A DNA stretch of 64,000 bases from Rhynchopus euleeides (Eukaryota > Euglenozoa > Diplonemea > Diplonemida > Diplonemidae). The number at the start of each line of letters is the position of its first letter. The stretch's first letter is position 1. Made by a program: the position numbers and the translations under genes. Positions 1-10,492 of the stretch are shown piece by piece. The notes under the pieces were generated by a model that saw nothing but the letters and a program-made list of their open reading frames with translations, was not told the origin of the DNA and did no database searches. Location of the stretch: assembly GCA_963210315.1 (NCBI GenBank), contig OY723281.1, forward strand, positions 2,046,001-2,110,000, given 5' to 3'.

Positions 1-740
1 ACGAACAACAGAATCAGGATAAGGCCATGTTGGTTAAGCAGGTGCAGCACCAGCTGCGCCAAGGCATGACCATGGCGAAAGAAATGGCGCGGCAGAAGGA
101 TTTCATCGTGCAACAAAACAACTTGGTATTGTCCCTGCAGTCAGCGTTGGAGGTGTCTGAGAACAAGCAGCTGCAAATACAGTCGCAGGACGCCCCAGCA
201 CGGGTGCAAGGGACGGACCAACCCCGTTTGTTGCAACCGAAGCCTGAGCAAGGGCAATTAGTTGTTCATACGGCCCAGAAGAAGAGGGACCGAGACGAAG
301 TGAGTGGCAGTGACGAAACGAGTGAAGAGTCGAAGGACCTGTTTGAAAGCCAACCGCAACTTGATACAGTGGCTGCGACTTCTTCAGCCCTTGTAGTCAT
401 TCTCCCGGAGGATCGGGTGACGCCAAAGCCCAAGGGGCCGCAATCAAAGAGGCAGCGTGCAGAACCTGCCTCGGTAGTGAGCGGCTCTCAGATACAGGCG
501 TCAGCCACGGAACCTGCTGTGGAACTTCCCTTGTTGTTGGGTGCCCCTCCGGCACAGATATCGCCCTCGGTGCCTGCCTCCCCTGATATTTTTCTGTCTC
601 AGACGGGTGGTGAAGGGGTGGATGGTGAGCGGGAGACGGGGCCACCAGGGAAATCAGAGACGGACAGAACGGAGGTCTCACAATCGCAGTCAGGGGAGCC
701 TGGTAATGGAACAGAACCAGAGCCTGACGGAACCACTTGA
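1..740 (+). CDS. C-terminal part of a Penelope-like retroelement polyprotein (5' end outside window)
   Basis: The frame is open from base 3 and ends at a TGA at 740; its start lies upstream of the window. It aligns without indels to 16720-17459 (constant offset 16719), the last 246 codons of the full-length element at 11382-17459. Only the end of the coiled coil (Q/K/E-rich, about residues 1-80) and a low-complexity acidic/Pro/Ser tail are present, so there is no catalytic domain here. About 21 base differences separate the copies; roughly two thirds change the amino acid, so the tail is weakly constrained. Whether the missing upstream part is intact cannot be told from this window. Confidence 0.8.
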   Translation, partial: EQQNQDKAMLVKQVQHQLRQGMTMAKEMARQKDFIVQQNNLVLSLQSALEVSENKQLQIQSQDAPARVQGTDQPRLLQPKPEQGQLVVHTAQKKRDRDEVSGSDETSEESKDLFESQPQLDTVAATSSALVVILPEDRVTPKPKGPQSKRQRAEPASVVSGSQIQASATEPAVELPLLLGAPPAQISPSVPASPDIFLSQTGGEGVDGERETGPPGKSETDRTEVSQSQSGEPGNGTEPEPDGTT

Positions 741-1386
741 CTATATGCCAAGTGAGTGCCGCGTGGGGTGAGCTACGACCACGTGATGATGAAGGCTTGA
801 ACAAGAGATGAAGCGTTTAGTGTATACGAATGTGTGAGGTGAGTGTGTATGCTGACGGACGTGACGGAACGTGATGAATATTTTGTTTTTGCACATAACA
901 CACCTGTGTGGTACGGGAAATGCTACGAGGAACGCGATGGACTCGGGACTGCTGCTGGCCTCTCTTGCTATGGTTTACTTATGTTTCGTGCTCCACCTGC
1001 TCCACCTCATTCTGCACTTCAGATGATCCACTTCACGTGGGTTACGGGGTTTGGGACAACGATGATATGTTGTGTCCGACGGTGGAAGCGTCCAATGCAA
1101 CACTCACAGCATAGAGGCCAAGTGTTTCTCGTAGTATTTCTAAAACGAATTTCCCCCCCCCCCCCTCCCCCCGGAACCTGAGAATGTGACCGCCTACCCA
1201 ATGGTGTTTACACAAAGGAGTTCAGCGTGTTAAACCCCATTCTCTGTTCCCAAGGCAGAGCGGCGATGTGTACCCAGAGTGTACGTACGTGCACATGGCT
1301 CTGCAGATACGCTGAGTGGTGAGGGGCATGCCTGTTTTCCCTTTTGTTTCCATTATCTTGTCTTCAGAACGAACACACGAATGAAA
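1..1386 (+). mobile_element. 3' portion of Penelope-like element, copy 1
   Basis: This covers the ORF tail plus 3' untranslated region. Similarity to copy 2 continues past the stop codon to about 1386 (matching 17861), where both copies reach the shared string GAACACACGAATGAAAC and then diverge; I take that as the element's 3' end. Copy 1 carries about 249 extra bases at roughly 891-1139 that are absent from copy 2. The gap lies at a T-rich microhomology. A poly-C tract near 1151 is shared by both copies. Confidence 0.7.
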
Positions 1387-1639
1387 CAAAAACCATAACA
1401 GAACGCCCCCACCCCTGATGTATGTTTTTTCTCAACCATTTCCCCCCCCCCCCCTCCCCCAACCCCCGTTTTTGCTATGTCTTTTGATATGGTTCTTTCC
1501 CCCTTTTTTCCCCCCCCCCCACCCGACAAGCGAATCAGCAGTGTGTATCTGTACACAGAAATAAACCAATAACATGACAGTAGGTGCTGCAGAGCATGCG
1601 GCAGGTGGAGGAGGTGGTACAGCGCGGTTTTCCCGCTCG

Positions 1640-1757
1640 GCACGGGTCGAGGAAATTGTCACTTCTGGACTATCTGTGTGACACGACAACAGGCAGACAG
1701 CGGTCAGCTCGTGTGACAGAGGCGGCAGACTCAAACTGCGGATGCACGGTGTGCTGA
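1640..1757 (+). pseudogene. 3' tail of a UBL-WD40 gene (fragment)
   Basis: The last codons before the TGA at 1755-1757 match the end of the WD40 gene at 59125-60396: shared residues RQRSARVTEAADS, then CGCTVC and stop. The match reaches back to about 1640 with lower similarity. No WD repeats lie upstream; instead there is the 3' end of a PLE and C-rich DNA. It looks like the residue of a WD40 gene interrupted or replaced by the retroelement. Confidence 0.65.
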
Positions 1758-2195
1758 GTGCGTTCTTACCAGCCACCACGCACACCTAGCCTCACGGTGC
1801 CCGGCTTTCCTGAAATATCAGGGGCTCTGTTCGTGTCCAACTCCCTGAAGTCCTGTTTCCGCCTCGAAAGCTCCCTCTCAGGGATTGTGACTGGGGTCTT
1901 GATTCTTCTCTGTCGGTCATGGGACAAGGTGGGGGCGGGAGCGTGCAGGGCGACCGGAAATCCGGTTCATTTTGTGCGTTTCAATGTTTGAATCCCCACT
2001 CACTCACCTTCACACAGGCGAGGCGCTGTGGAAGATTCACCGCCGAACCTCACCCGAGTGAGGTTCGATTGGCAGCGAAACTGTTCTTGCCTTGAATGAG
2101 GTTCTGTCGCAGCCACACACACCACCACCACCACCACCCCCTCTTCAGTTTCAACACACCCACTTGCTTGGGTGCGTCCCCCTCCTCACTGAGGC
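1758..2195. other. Intergenic region with recycled segment
   Basis: There is no gene here. Bases about 1785-1880 repeat almost exactly at 47335-47430, and partly at 60481-60540, in both cases just upstream of a GH3 gene. Here the segment precedes a GT90 gene. A (CAC)n stretch at about 2113-2143 and a C/T-rich tract lie shortly before the ATG at 2196. Confidence 0.5.
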
Positions 2196-5100
2196 ATGTC
2201 GCCTTCCGCAGTACCGAGGCACGCTGTGATTCTGCTGTTCGCTGCAGCATCAGCAGCTACGACCGACCTGGCCCAGCTCCACGCTGGGGCAGAGGCTGCG
2301 TGGCAGCGGCAGCGGCGGCACGACTATGTCGAGTCGCTGCATCTGCATCACCCCCGGCTGGCGGCGGCGGTGTCTGCGGCGTGTCGCGGCGTGGCGGACG
2401 ACGAGGAGCGGTGGATGTGCGGGCGGCGCGGGGCGGCGATGGCACGCCAGCTGCAGCGCCACGCGGCACGGGGCGTAACTCAAGCAGACGCAGACTCCCA
2501 CGCCGCAGGCCTCGCCGCGTCGGGAGAGGGCGGCCTCCGTATCTTCGTGCGTGCCGGCATCATCGCAGGCTGGGAGATTCTTGGCACTGCAACACCCTCC
2601 CACACGGCACACGCTGCAGCTGCCCTCGGCACTGCAGTGGAGGGCGCCCGTGGCGGCACCCTGCAGGCCAACTTCACCTTCGACGTGCTTCTGCAATTCG
2701 GCTGCAGCAGCTCCGCGCCTCTCCACAGCAGCACCGCCTTCCCTGCCGCATCCGCCGTGTCATGCGCAGGCGCTGCCACCATCCCTGCTGTGGACGCGGC
2801 CCGGGCCAACCGCCTCCGCCCCACGCAGCCCTGGGAGCCCTGGGGCAGTCTGAAGGCAGGCGGGGGCGCGGCGCAGATTCCCGACACAGCCAGCAGCGAC
2901 AGCACTGCAGACGCCTGGCTGCGGCACAGGCACCTCCTTGTCGATGCAGAGGACGACGCGGCGCAGTGGGGCGGGGCTGCCTTGGGGGCTGCGCTGCGTG
3001 GGCCGGGTGTGGCCCTGCTGCAGGCTGGTGCGGCGTGTGTGGGGTGCGGCTACTATGCAGCGGAGGCTGTGCCCTACGCACACCACGTGCCGGTGAGCCG
3101 CGCCAACGCCAGCGGCGTGTTGGCGGGGCTCCGGTCCGACGAGGCTGTTGCGCAGCGCATCGCCTCTGGGGGTGCCGCATGGGCTGCGAAGCACCACACG
3201 GCACGCACAGACCACCGGCAGTGGAAGCTGTTCTACCATCTGCTGGACGCGCTGTGGGACAGCACAGCACCGCTGGCGCCCCTCACGGTGCGGCAGCGCC
3301 GCCCGCTCACCTGCGAGCTGTGCGGTGGCCTCGCAGGCATCACGCAGGGCCTGGCGGGGCAGCCTGATCGCGAGGCGCTGTGGCGCAGGACCTGCGGCAC
3401 CGAGGGGCTGGGGGACGCGCTCATGGAGGAGTGCACCGACCCTGCGACCCGCGAGGCTGTGGCGCAGGAGGGGCGCCGTGCGGTGTGCTACGACCCGCGC
3501 CCGCGGCACGCGCTGCCGGAGGAGCTGGCTTGGGCAGCAGCGCGCGACGCACACGCAGGCGGCGGCACGCCTCCAACCTTTGCGCAGATGCGCGCAGAGG
3601 CCCTCGCGAGGTGGCAGCGCATGCGTGCGACGGACCCCATGCAGGCCCTGCAGCGGCGCTTCCCTGAGAGGGCCCACATCGTGCGCACCGTCTGCGGCCC
3701 CGTGAAGCAGGCAGAGGAGCGTTGGCTGTGCGAGCGCCGCGGCCTGCGCATGGCGGCCCGCATGCAGCTGTACACGCGTGTGTCGCGAATTGAGTCGGAC
3801 CAAGTCACGAAGGGCATGCGTGCGGACCTGCCTGAAGGGGGCTTCCGCATCGTGATCCGCAAGGGGGAGCTGTACAGCTGGGAGCACCTCGGCAACGACG
3901 TGGTGCAGCCCTACCTGTCTGCGGTGCTGGGCAAGGTGCAGGAGAGCATCCGCTGGGGCGCCATGCCGCGCAACGCAACCTTCGATATCGTGGTGCTGAA
4001 CGGCGACATACACATCTGCTTCGGCTCTGCCGCGTCCGACCGCGACCGGCAGCCGCCCTACCCCGTCACGAAGTACACCGTGCCCTCCGCTGGGTGCCCC
4101 AACCACATCCCGCTGCCGACGCAGGGGGCCCTGCAGTGGGAGCGGCTCCGCGTGACGCGCCCCTACAAGACGTGGGACAGCCTGAAGAGCAAAGCTGTGT
4201 TCCGCGGCACCATCAACAGCGGCCCCCGCATGCAGCTCGCCGCGCTGAGCGCGCTGAACGTGCACCCGCTGCTGGATGCGGGCGTCACTATGCTGGACAA
4301 AGACCGCGGAGTCTGTGCCGACTACATCAAAGGCCTCTTCGCAAAGGGCTTCCTCCCGGAGGCAAACCTGAAGGGGAGGAGCAAGGACAAGATCTGCCAC
4401 AAGTCGCGCCACACGGGGTATCGCACTGCTGCCGGGGAGGACATGGACTCCGACACCGTGGCGGAGCAGCGCTACATCATCGCGGTGGATGGGCACGGGG
4501 CAGTGGGGCGGCTGCTGCCGCAGATGGCTGCGCCCGGGGTGGTGCTGATGATGCGGAACTCTGCAGAGATGGAGCACTTCTTCTACCACGACCTGGTGCC
4601 GTGGGTGCACTACGTGCCTCTGTCGGGCGACCCGGAGCAGATGCGGGAGAACGTGACATCCACACTCGACTGGCTTGAGGCCAACCAGGACGTCGCCCGC
4701 AGCATCGCAGAGGAGTCCACGAGGTGGATCACCGCACACAAGCCTGCCCGCGCCGACCAGCGCGAGTGGAAGATGTTCTACCACTTCATGATGCACATCT
4801 GGGACCAGGCCGCGCCGCCACCCCCCTCGGGGCCCAAGCCGCTGAAGGTGTCCTGCTCGACCTGCCGCGGGCTTTCCGGCTTCCGCGATGGGAACAACCA
4901 GCTGAACGACAACGTGTGGCACCTCACCTGCGGGCGGCACAGTGTCGGCACCGCTCTCTCCGAGGAGACGACAGACCCCGACGTTGCAGCCTACGTCAAG
5001 GGGCTCCGCACGCCGCAGGGGTGCATCGCAGACAAGGATGGGTGGCTGATCCCGGGCGTCAGCCAGGGCTACCTCGCGATGGACGCAGCCCGTGACAGCG

Positions 5101-6584
5101 CCGTGTCGGTGTGGGCGCAGCAGGCTGTGGGCACAGCCACAGCCCCCAACGCCGCGAATGGGTGGGTGTCGGCGGCGGCGGAGGCGGCACAGCGGCAGCA
5201 GGTGCCCCGTGGAGATCTGTCTGCAGAGGCCGTGGTGGTGGCGGGTGCCTGCGATCTACCCGGTGCTGCGGGTGGCGGTGCTGCGGGGCGTTGGATGTGC
5301 AGGCGGCGCGCAGCGCGCATGGCGCGCGAGCTGCAGAGGTTCCCCTCCGGTTCTCTGACCCGCGCCGACGCGAAGGCGGCTGAGGCGGAGCTGCGGAGGC
5401 TGTCGCAGCCCGGCACCCGCATCGAGGTGGAGGGGGGACGTGTCGTGCGCTGTGTGCACTGGGGTGGGCCGCCGCACAGCGCCACCACCGCCTATGCCGC
5501 CGCTGCGGCAGACTCTGCGGTGGCTGCGTTGCGCGACGCGCTGCCTCCCTCCGCTGCCTCCTTCGACCTCATCGTTGCACCCGGGCCGCCCCGATGCACC
5601 TCACGGGGTGTTGCGCAGCTGCCGACACGCTACCCCGTCGCCTGGGGGCGTGGGGGCTGCGGCGCGGGGCTGCTGCTGCCGCAGCAGCAGCAGCAGAAGC
5701 CTTCACAGCAGAGCCCCCACATGCAGGCCTGGCGTGACCTGCCGCAGCGCGTTTCTATTCTGAGCGACCCTCTGCTGCTTCCGCCGAAGCCCCGGGGCGG
5801 CGCGGCGCAGGTGCAGTGCGCCTCCCTCCGCATGCTTGCCGTGCCTGCCCCGCAGCTGTGGGAGGTCGCGCTCGGCCTGGCGGGCGGCACTGCGCCTCCC
5901 CGCCTTGCGGGCCTCCCGCAGCAGCCTCTCAACGGCAGTGGTGTGGGTGTGCGGTATACGCTTGCAACGCGTGCCTCTGCTGCGTGTGGGTTTCTCGCAG
6001 CACAGCTGCAGTCGGGTTCTGTGGTCCTGGCGATGGATCGTGCGCTGCCGGAGGAGTACTTCTACCGAGACCTGGTGCTGTGGGTGCACTACGTGCCTGT
6101 CTCGAGCTTGCCGGTGAGCGTGGTGCAGAACATCACTGACACCCTCGGGTGGCTCGATGCGAACCCGCACACCGCGCACCGCATTGCATCTGCTGGGCAT
6201 GCCTTTGTTGCGGAGCATGTTTCCGCCGCAGCGGAACGGGCCCAGTGGCGCCTCCTGCACCGCCATATGGCCCGTTTGTGGTCTGCGGGCCAGGACATCA
6301 CACCATCAGCCCCAGCTCCGCTGCCGGAATGGCGCCCCCTTTCTGCTGCCTTCGCGTTGGCAAGGCACCCCCACGTGCGCGCAGCTGTCTCGCTCCTGTT
6401 TTCTGCGCTGCTGCTGCTGTGGTTGGGCAGGCGTGTGGGTGTCATTGGTGCAATGCCACCAGGCTGCTGCAGCGCCCGGTACGCTTTTGCGGTGGGGATC
6501 GCGGTTGTGCTTGCGGTGCCGATGCTGCTGCGTGCTATGGGTGAGCCTCATCCCGGCCCCGTGGTTTCAGCTTCTGCTTCATAG
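2196..6584 (+). CDS. Triple-domain GT90 (CAP10-like) glycosyltransferase, membrane-anchored, 1462 aa
   Basis: The protein starts with a hydrophobic signal segment (about residues 9-22) and then has three tandem GT90-like domains at roughly 25-390, 470-860 and 1000-1390. Each opens with the same RWxCxxRxxxMAxxLQ motif. Cys-pair linkers (CELCGG, CSTCRG) follow domains 1 and 2. Two hydrophobic helices at about 1395-1415 and 1430-1450 close the protein. Only domain 2 keeps the family's key segments: VFRGTIN at about 668-674, AVDGHGAVGRLL, and the DLVPWVHYVPL block. Domain 1 lacks the FRG and DG motifs. Domain 3 keeps a WVHYVPV block but not the DG or FRG motif. GT90 enzymes transfer sugars such as xylose or glucose to proteins or polysaccharides in the ER/Golgi; the donor and acceptor here are unknown. 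Probably one active and two accessory domains. Confidence 0.8.
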   Translation: MSPSAVPRHAVILLFAAASAATTDLAQLHAGAEAAWQRQRRHDYVESLHLHHPRLAAAVSAACRGVADDEERWMCGRRGAAMARQLQRHAARGVTQADADSHAAGLAASGEGGLRIFVRAGIIAGWEILGTATPSHTAHAAAALGTAVEGARGGTLQANFTFDVLLQFGCSSSAPLHSSTAFPAASAVSCAGAATIPAVDAARANRLRPTQPWEPWGSLKAGGGAAQIPDTASSDSTADAWLRHRHLLVDAEDDAAQWGGAALGAALRGPGVALLQAGAACVGCGYYAAEAVPYAHHVPVSRANASGVLAGLRSDEAVAQRIASGGAAWAAKHHTARTDHRQWKLFYHLLDALWDSTAPLAPLTVRQRRPLTCELCGGLAGITQGLAGQPDREALWRRTCGTEGLGDALMEECTDPATREAVAQEGRRAVCYDPRPRHALPEELAWAAARDAHAGGGTPPTFAQMRAEALARWQRMRATDPMQALQRRFPERAHIVRTVCGPVKQAEERWLCERRGLRMAARMQLYTRVSRIESDQVTKGMRADLPEGGFRIVIRKGELYSWEHLGNDVVQPYLSAVLGKVQESIRWGAMPRNATFDIVVLNGDIHICFGSAASDRDRQPPYPVTKYTVPSAGCPNHIPLPTQGALQWERLRVTRPYKTWDSLKSKAVFRGTINSGPRMQLAALSALNVHPLLDAGVTMLDKDRGVCADYIKGLFAKGFLPEANLKGRSKDKICHKSRHTGYRTAAGEDMDSDTVAEQRYIIAVDGHGAVGRLLPQMAAPGVVLMMRNSAEMEHFFYHDLVPWVHYVPLSGDPEQMRENVTSTLDWLEANQDVARSIAEESTRWITAHKPARADQREWKMFYHFMMHIWDQAAPPPPSGPKPLKVSCSTCRGLSGFRDGNNQLNDNVWHLTCGRHSVGTALSEETTDPDVAAYVKGLRTPQGCIADKDGWLIPGVSQGYLAMDAARDSAVSVWAQQAVGTATAPNAANGWVSAAAEAAQRQQVPRGDLSAEAVVVAGACDLPGAAGGGAAGRWMCRRRAARMARELQRFPSGSLTRADAKAAEAELRRLSQPGTRIEVEGGRVVRCVHWGGPPHSATTAYAAAAADSAVAALRDALPPSAASFDLIVAPGPPRCTSRGVAQLPTRYPVAWGRGGCGAGLLLPQQQQQKPSQQSPHMQAWRDLPQRVSILSDPLLLPPKPRGGAAQVQCASLRMLAVPAPQLWEVALGLAGGTAPPRLAGLPQQPLNGSGVGVRYTLATRASAACGFLAAQLQSGSVVLAMDRALPEEYFYRDLVLWVHYVPVSSLPVSVVQNITDTLGWLDANPHTAHRIASAGHAFVAEHVSAAAERAQWRLLHRHMARLWSAGQDITPSAPAPLPEWRPLSAAFALARHPHVRAAVSLLFSALLLLWLGRRVGVIGAMPPGCCSARYAFAVGIAVVLAVPMLLRAMGEPHPGPVVSASAS

Positions 6585-7019
6585 ATCATCCTCCACAGGC
6601 ACAGAGGAGCGGCGGTGCGCCCCTGTTTGTTGTTGTTGAAGGTGTTCCACTCCTCGACCCTGTTAGACCAACACCCTTGCCGGGTGACGGAGTGCGTCTG
6701 AGTCGTCTGGCCGTTGGTCATCAGAAACACCCAAACTTTTTTGTAGCACATCTCCGAAATGGTGTGCGAAAGTGACTCAACAACGCCATTCACAGGGGCC
6801 ACAACGCACTGCCGCTTGTGCTCACAAATATACCCCGGACTCTTTGACTCCTTCTTTCGCCTTTCCATTTTCAACACACTTCGATGTGGGCAGAAAGTGT
6901 CGCGTGCTTGTTCGTGCCCTTGTGCTCCTCACTCACGACACCATCAGCAGGAGTGTGTGTCAACGCAGAAAGAAACCTAAGCAAAAAGTGCCGAACAAAG
7001 CGCAGAGACACTTTTTTGG

Positions 7020-7280
7020 GTGTGATCGAGAGATTGGAAGCGATCAACAAGTACAGCCACTCTCTCTGAGATCTCAGAATGTTTACCTCACCCCCTTTCC
7101 CTTTTCTATCCTCCGACACAAACAGAGACTCAAGAATTTTGAGCACATTACATTTGCGTGAAGGTGTGGTCGTGCTTCCGACGACCTGCTTCTTTTCTTT
7201 GCTGTCTGCAGGGGCTATCTCGTGTTCCACATGTGCTCCGCACCCGCATCAAAGCAGCAGGCTCTAGGGTGGTGTGGGAA
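7020..7280 (+). repeat. Dispersed intergenic repeat, composite copy
   Basis: The first part (7020-7140) matches 37912-38035 and, reverse-complemented, about 31300-31365. Its core is AGCGATCAACAAGTACA followed by CTCAGAAT and TATCCTCCGACACAAACAG. The second part (7138-7280) matches 10493-10560, 10708-10830 and 42560-42690; its core is ATGTGCTCCRCACCCRCATC followed by AAAGCAGCAGG. No coding potential is evident. Confidence 0.65.
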
Positions 7281-8789
7281 CATCATCAACGTCCTTAGCG
7301 CCTCAAATCCGGAACGAACGAATGGATCACGATTGCTACACGTCTGCTGTCTGTGTGGTTGGTGTCGTTGCATAAAAGTGCTCGTCGCCGCCAGTCAAGT
7401 CGTGGTTCCACAACCAGGCGTATGGCGCGGAGTGCGAGCAGCTGACACCGGCCTGAAGTGTGTGCCCCGTGTGCCCTGCTGCGAGGCAATCCTGTTTCGT
7501 CCCGCAACCCGGAACCCTTCCCTCTCACCTCCCCCCACCCCCACCCCCACCCCCTCGCACACATGCACCCATCCCTCCTCTGTCCTCCACCCCTTTCAGA
7601 TCCGAAAGGGTACACTGGCCTCCCGCAGGCAGTCTGACTGCCTCTGTCAACGATACAATCCATTGCTTTCGTTCTTTTCCTTGACCCTTTTGGCAAATCA
7701 GTTTCTTTCTTCCGGCGCAGCTGCGAGCATTGGTGCGATTCATCTTGCAAAGGCACGAAGTGTGTTTGCCACTGCCGCAGCGCTGTGCTGCAAGAGATCG
7801 ACCTTTGCGGAGACCCGTCGTGCCATTTTTTGCCTCCCTTGCCTGTGATGCGTTTGCATTCCCCTACGCTTCCTGCTGCTTGGTGTTACGTGAGTGAGGA
7901 GCATACGGGGCGTGCAACAAACCACGTGGCACCTTTTCCACCGAAGAGTGTTGAAAACTCAACTTGGGTTCGTGCATCTTAACACCTTCACGGCTTCATT
8001 GGGTCTTCGCCACGGTTCCGACAAAACGGCGTGTTTCAGTGAAGTTCCCCCTCTTTGAGGTTAAAAGTGCAGTTTGTTGGTGGTGGATCCAAACTGCCGA
8101 ACTTTGCCGGAAATTTGCCCCGTAGCGAAGACACACCTCACTCTCTCTCTCAGGGGTCCTTCTGTTGGGGCCCTTCGCTCAGAAATGCAGAAAGGTGAGC
8201 CACATCCAAAGCCGTAACCAAGCTGGTGTGGCATCATGTCGCCACTGCTACACACCTCAGGGGGTCATTTTTCCAGAAGTATATCGTATCAGTTCTCGTG
8301 CTTCGTCTTTCGTGTAATTTCTGTACGATGCGGTTCCGCTAATCCAACACATAGCAAGCAGAATTGCAGAAGGTGGGCCGCCTCTGAGAAAAGAGGTGAC
8401 AATCTGACACATTGCTGGACACAGTCCGCAGGCCCCTATTGAGTCTCACTGATAGGTGCGATTCGCCGAATGTTTGGCGGGAGCGAATTCCCCCCAGTGA
8501 GAAGAATTTCTTTCGTTGATCGCACGAATCGCACAGAACAGTTTTCCTGCCGAGCACCCCCGTTGGCAAGCCACCACCGCCCCCTTCTTGGAGGGAGGCA
8601 AATAACATGTCACAACACCGACACGTGTCTCTGTGGGACCAGCCTCGCTTGTTGCTTGTCTATTCCATGATATACATATCTTCCCTCTCTCCATCTGTAA
8701 CAGATGCCCCCCCCCACCACCACAGCCCCACACCCACACCTATTTTTTATGCACTTGTCTGACACTTGTGAGGAGAGGATGGTATGACA

Positions 8790-8905
8790 CCACAGCCAAA
8801 CGTGCTCCGCAGGTCTCCCCCATCACAGGAGCTGAAGCTTTGGTGTGTGGAAGCGTCAGCGCACCACAAACAAAGGACGAGCAAAGAGCGGCTGTACTGG
8901 GGTGG
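8790..8905 (+). repeat. Dispersed intergenic repeat
   Basis: It matches 38050-38190, sharing CACCACAGCCAAACGTGCTC, TCCCCCATCACAGGAG, GAAGCGTCA and GAGCAAAGAGCGGCTGTACTG. The GAAGCGTCAACGCATCA core links it to the copies at 35300, 39960 and 40310. Confidence 0.6.
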
Positions 8906-9941
8906 AATTTCTGCCTCTTACTCTCATCATCACCTTCCCCAACACCACACCACCTTGACGGAGTTTCCGGGTTTTCTCCAGAGGGTGTGGTCCAGCGTTT
9001 GAAGAACACCAAGCTGTGGTTTTCAACCCTCAAAAGGGGTCTTCCCACTCCCCCACCCTCCCTCTCCTGCCCCCCTTGCCCTTGTGACTCACTCGTTTGC
9101 ATTGTGTTGTGCCGGTTGGGCCGAAGACGCCATCAGGGGTCGGTCCGTGTGGTGTTATACCCTGCATGGTTTAAGTCACCCCACCCCACCCCCACCCCCA
9201 TCTCCCGGGGGGGGCTGAAACACAGGGGGTGGCTGCCGCAAACATGTTTTCAGGGGTTCGGAAATAGCGGGGCTCCCCAGATCGAGGGGCATGGCCCCAC
9301 CGTGATCCAGACATCTTTTACTCAGCAATGAAAGTGCACTGGCAGTGGGCCACACACCTCGTGTGGGTCCTGCTCAGCAGTCCTGGTCCTGCTGTACTGT
9401 GCCACAAGCTGTGCCTACAGCACTCTTCTCTATTGACAAGGGGTGGGCTGCTGCTGCCCTCACTGACTGGCGGGCCGTGACTGGAGGTGCCTGCAGTGCA
9501 GCAGGGTTTGGGAACCGTCTCCTGTCTGGCGATACAATGTTTCCTGAGGCTGTGCTTATGGCCCTGTGTCTGACACAGCACATCTCGCAGCACCACCTGA
9601 CTCCTGCTCTGTTTGGAGGAGGCTGTGCGTTTTCATCTGAGATGGCAGTCGGGCAAGGGTTGACGCACGTCCCTCTATGTCTGGAGGGTCCAGAGGGTGA
9701 ATCCCTTCAGCAGAGCAGCATGTGTGTCAGCCGGAGGGTTGCTGCCACCGCACCCCTCACCCTCGCCCCTCCCCCATCCTTCAGGTCGTCGCCCTCCTGG
9801 TTGTTGCACAGCAGCCTGCTTCCGCATCACAGTTTTTTCTTTCATGCTCTCACCGTTGCCCCTGCCCCTGCCCCACACACACACAGCCACACCACCGCCC
9901 TGCAGGGAGTGTGGGTCGCCGTTGGGTGTCGGGACCACACG

Positions 9942-10200
9942 ATGGAGGTGTTCGCTTGCCTTGCCGGCACAGATGTGCGTGTGGCTGTGGAGGCAGACCG
10001 GGATGAGACGGCGCGCAGCCTGCGTGACAAGGCTGTGCGCTGCCTGTGTCCGGAGGGGCACGTGTCGGGCGATGTGCTGCTGCGCTTGGCAGGCAGTGGC
10101 GAGGGGCTGGGACACGCTCCTGCAGCACACCCAGCTGGAGGCCGGTGCGACGGTCGAGCTCGTGCTCGTCAATCAAGAGTCCCTCGGTCCTGACGAGGGG
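9942..10200 (+). pseudogene. Broken ubiquitin-like-domain gene, diverged relative of the UBL-WD40 family
   Basis: From the ATG at 9942 the frame encodes MEVFACLAGTDVRV and a beta-grasp-like pattern. After about 55 codons it must shift frame, near 10105, to continue into DTLLQHTQLEAGATVELVLV. Put together, the two parts follow the layout of the N-terminal domain of the WD40 proteins in this window, with a final strand corresponding to GGAVQLVPR. No WD repeats follow. An AG preceded by a pyrimidine-rich region lies upstream. The frameshift and missing body point to a pseudogene; a sequencing error plus a separate short UBL gene is the alternative. Confidence 0.45.
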
Positions 10201-10492
10201 GTCTTCTTTGACGATGGGCCTGACGCAGTTCCGTGGGGACGTGTCGTTGCCATCGGCATCACATTATCCCTACCTACAATCTCAGAAGTGAATATCGCGT
10301 AATCGGCCCTTTTGGCACTCTGCCACACGGTCCATGTCAACGATCCGGCGAGACCTTTGCTGGTGAGTTGTTGTTTGTCTTCAGCGGGCCAGCGTGGGTG
10401 GATAAGCTGGGATTCGGGCATGGTCCGCCTGCCACCGGTGGATGCGTGCAATGCAAGCAAGTGACAGATTCCTGAAGTGTGTCAGTAGTATT

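Larger units (their letters stand above)
6585..9941. other. Long intergenic region with dispersed repeats
   Basis: I find no convincing gene in these 3.3 kb; the open frames are short and low-complexity. It holds copies of dispersed repeats at about 7020-7280, 8140-8190 and 8790-8905, and C-rich tracts near 7530-7555, 8705-8735 and 9180-9205. About 9590-9650 resembles 44088-44150, the region upstream of a WD40 gene. Confidence 0.5.

Noticed and set aside
843..1181. 112-codon frame in the PLE 3' region
   Set aside because: It runs through the 249-bp segment missing from copy 2 and through a poly-C tract; no homologue is open in copy 2.
2760..4940. 726-codon minus-strand open frame within the triple GT90 gene
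   Set aside because: Its composition (Val/His/Arg/Leu repeats) is typical of an antisense shadow. The sense strand encodes a recognisable GT90 protein.
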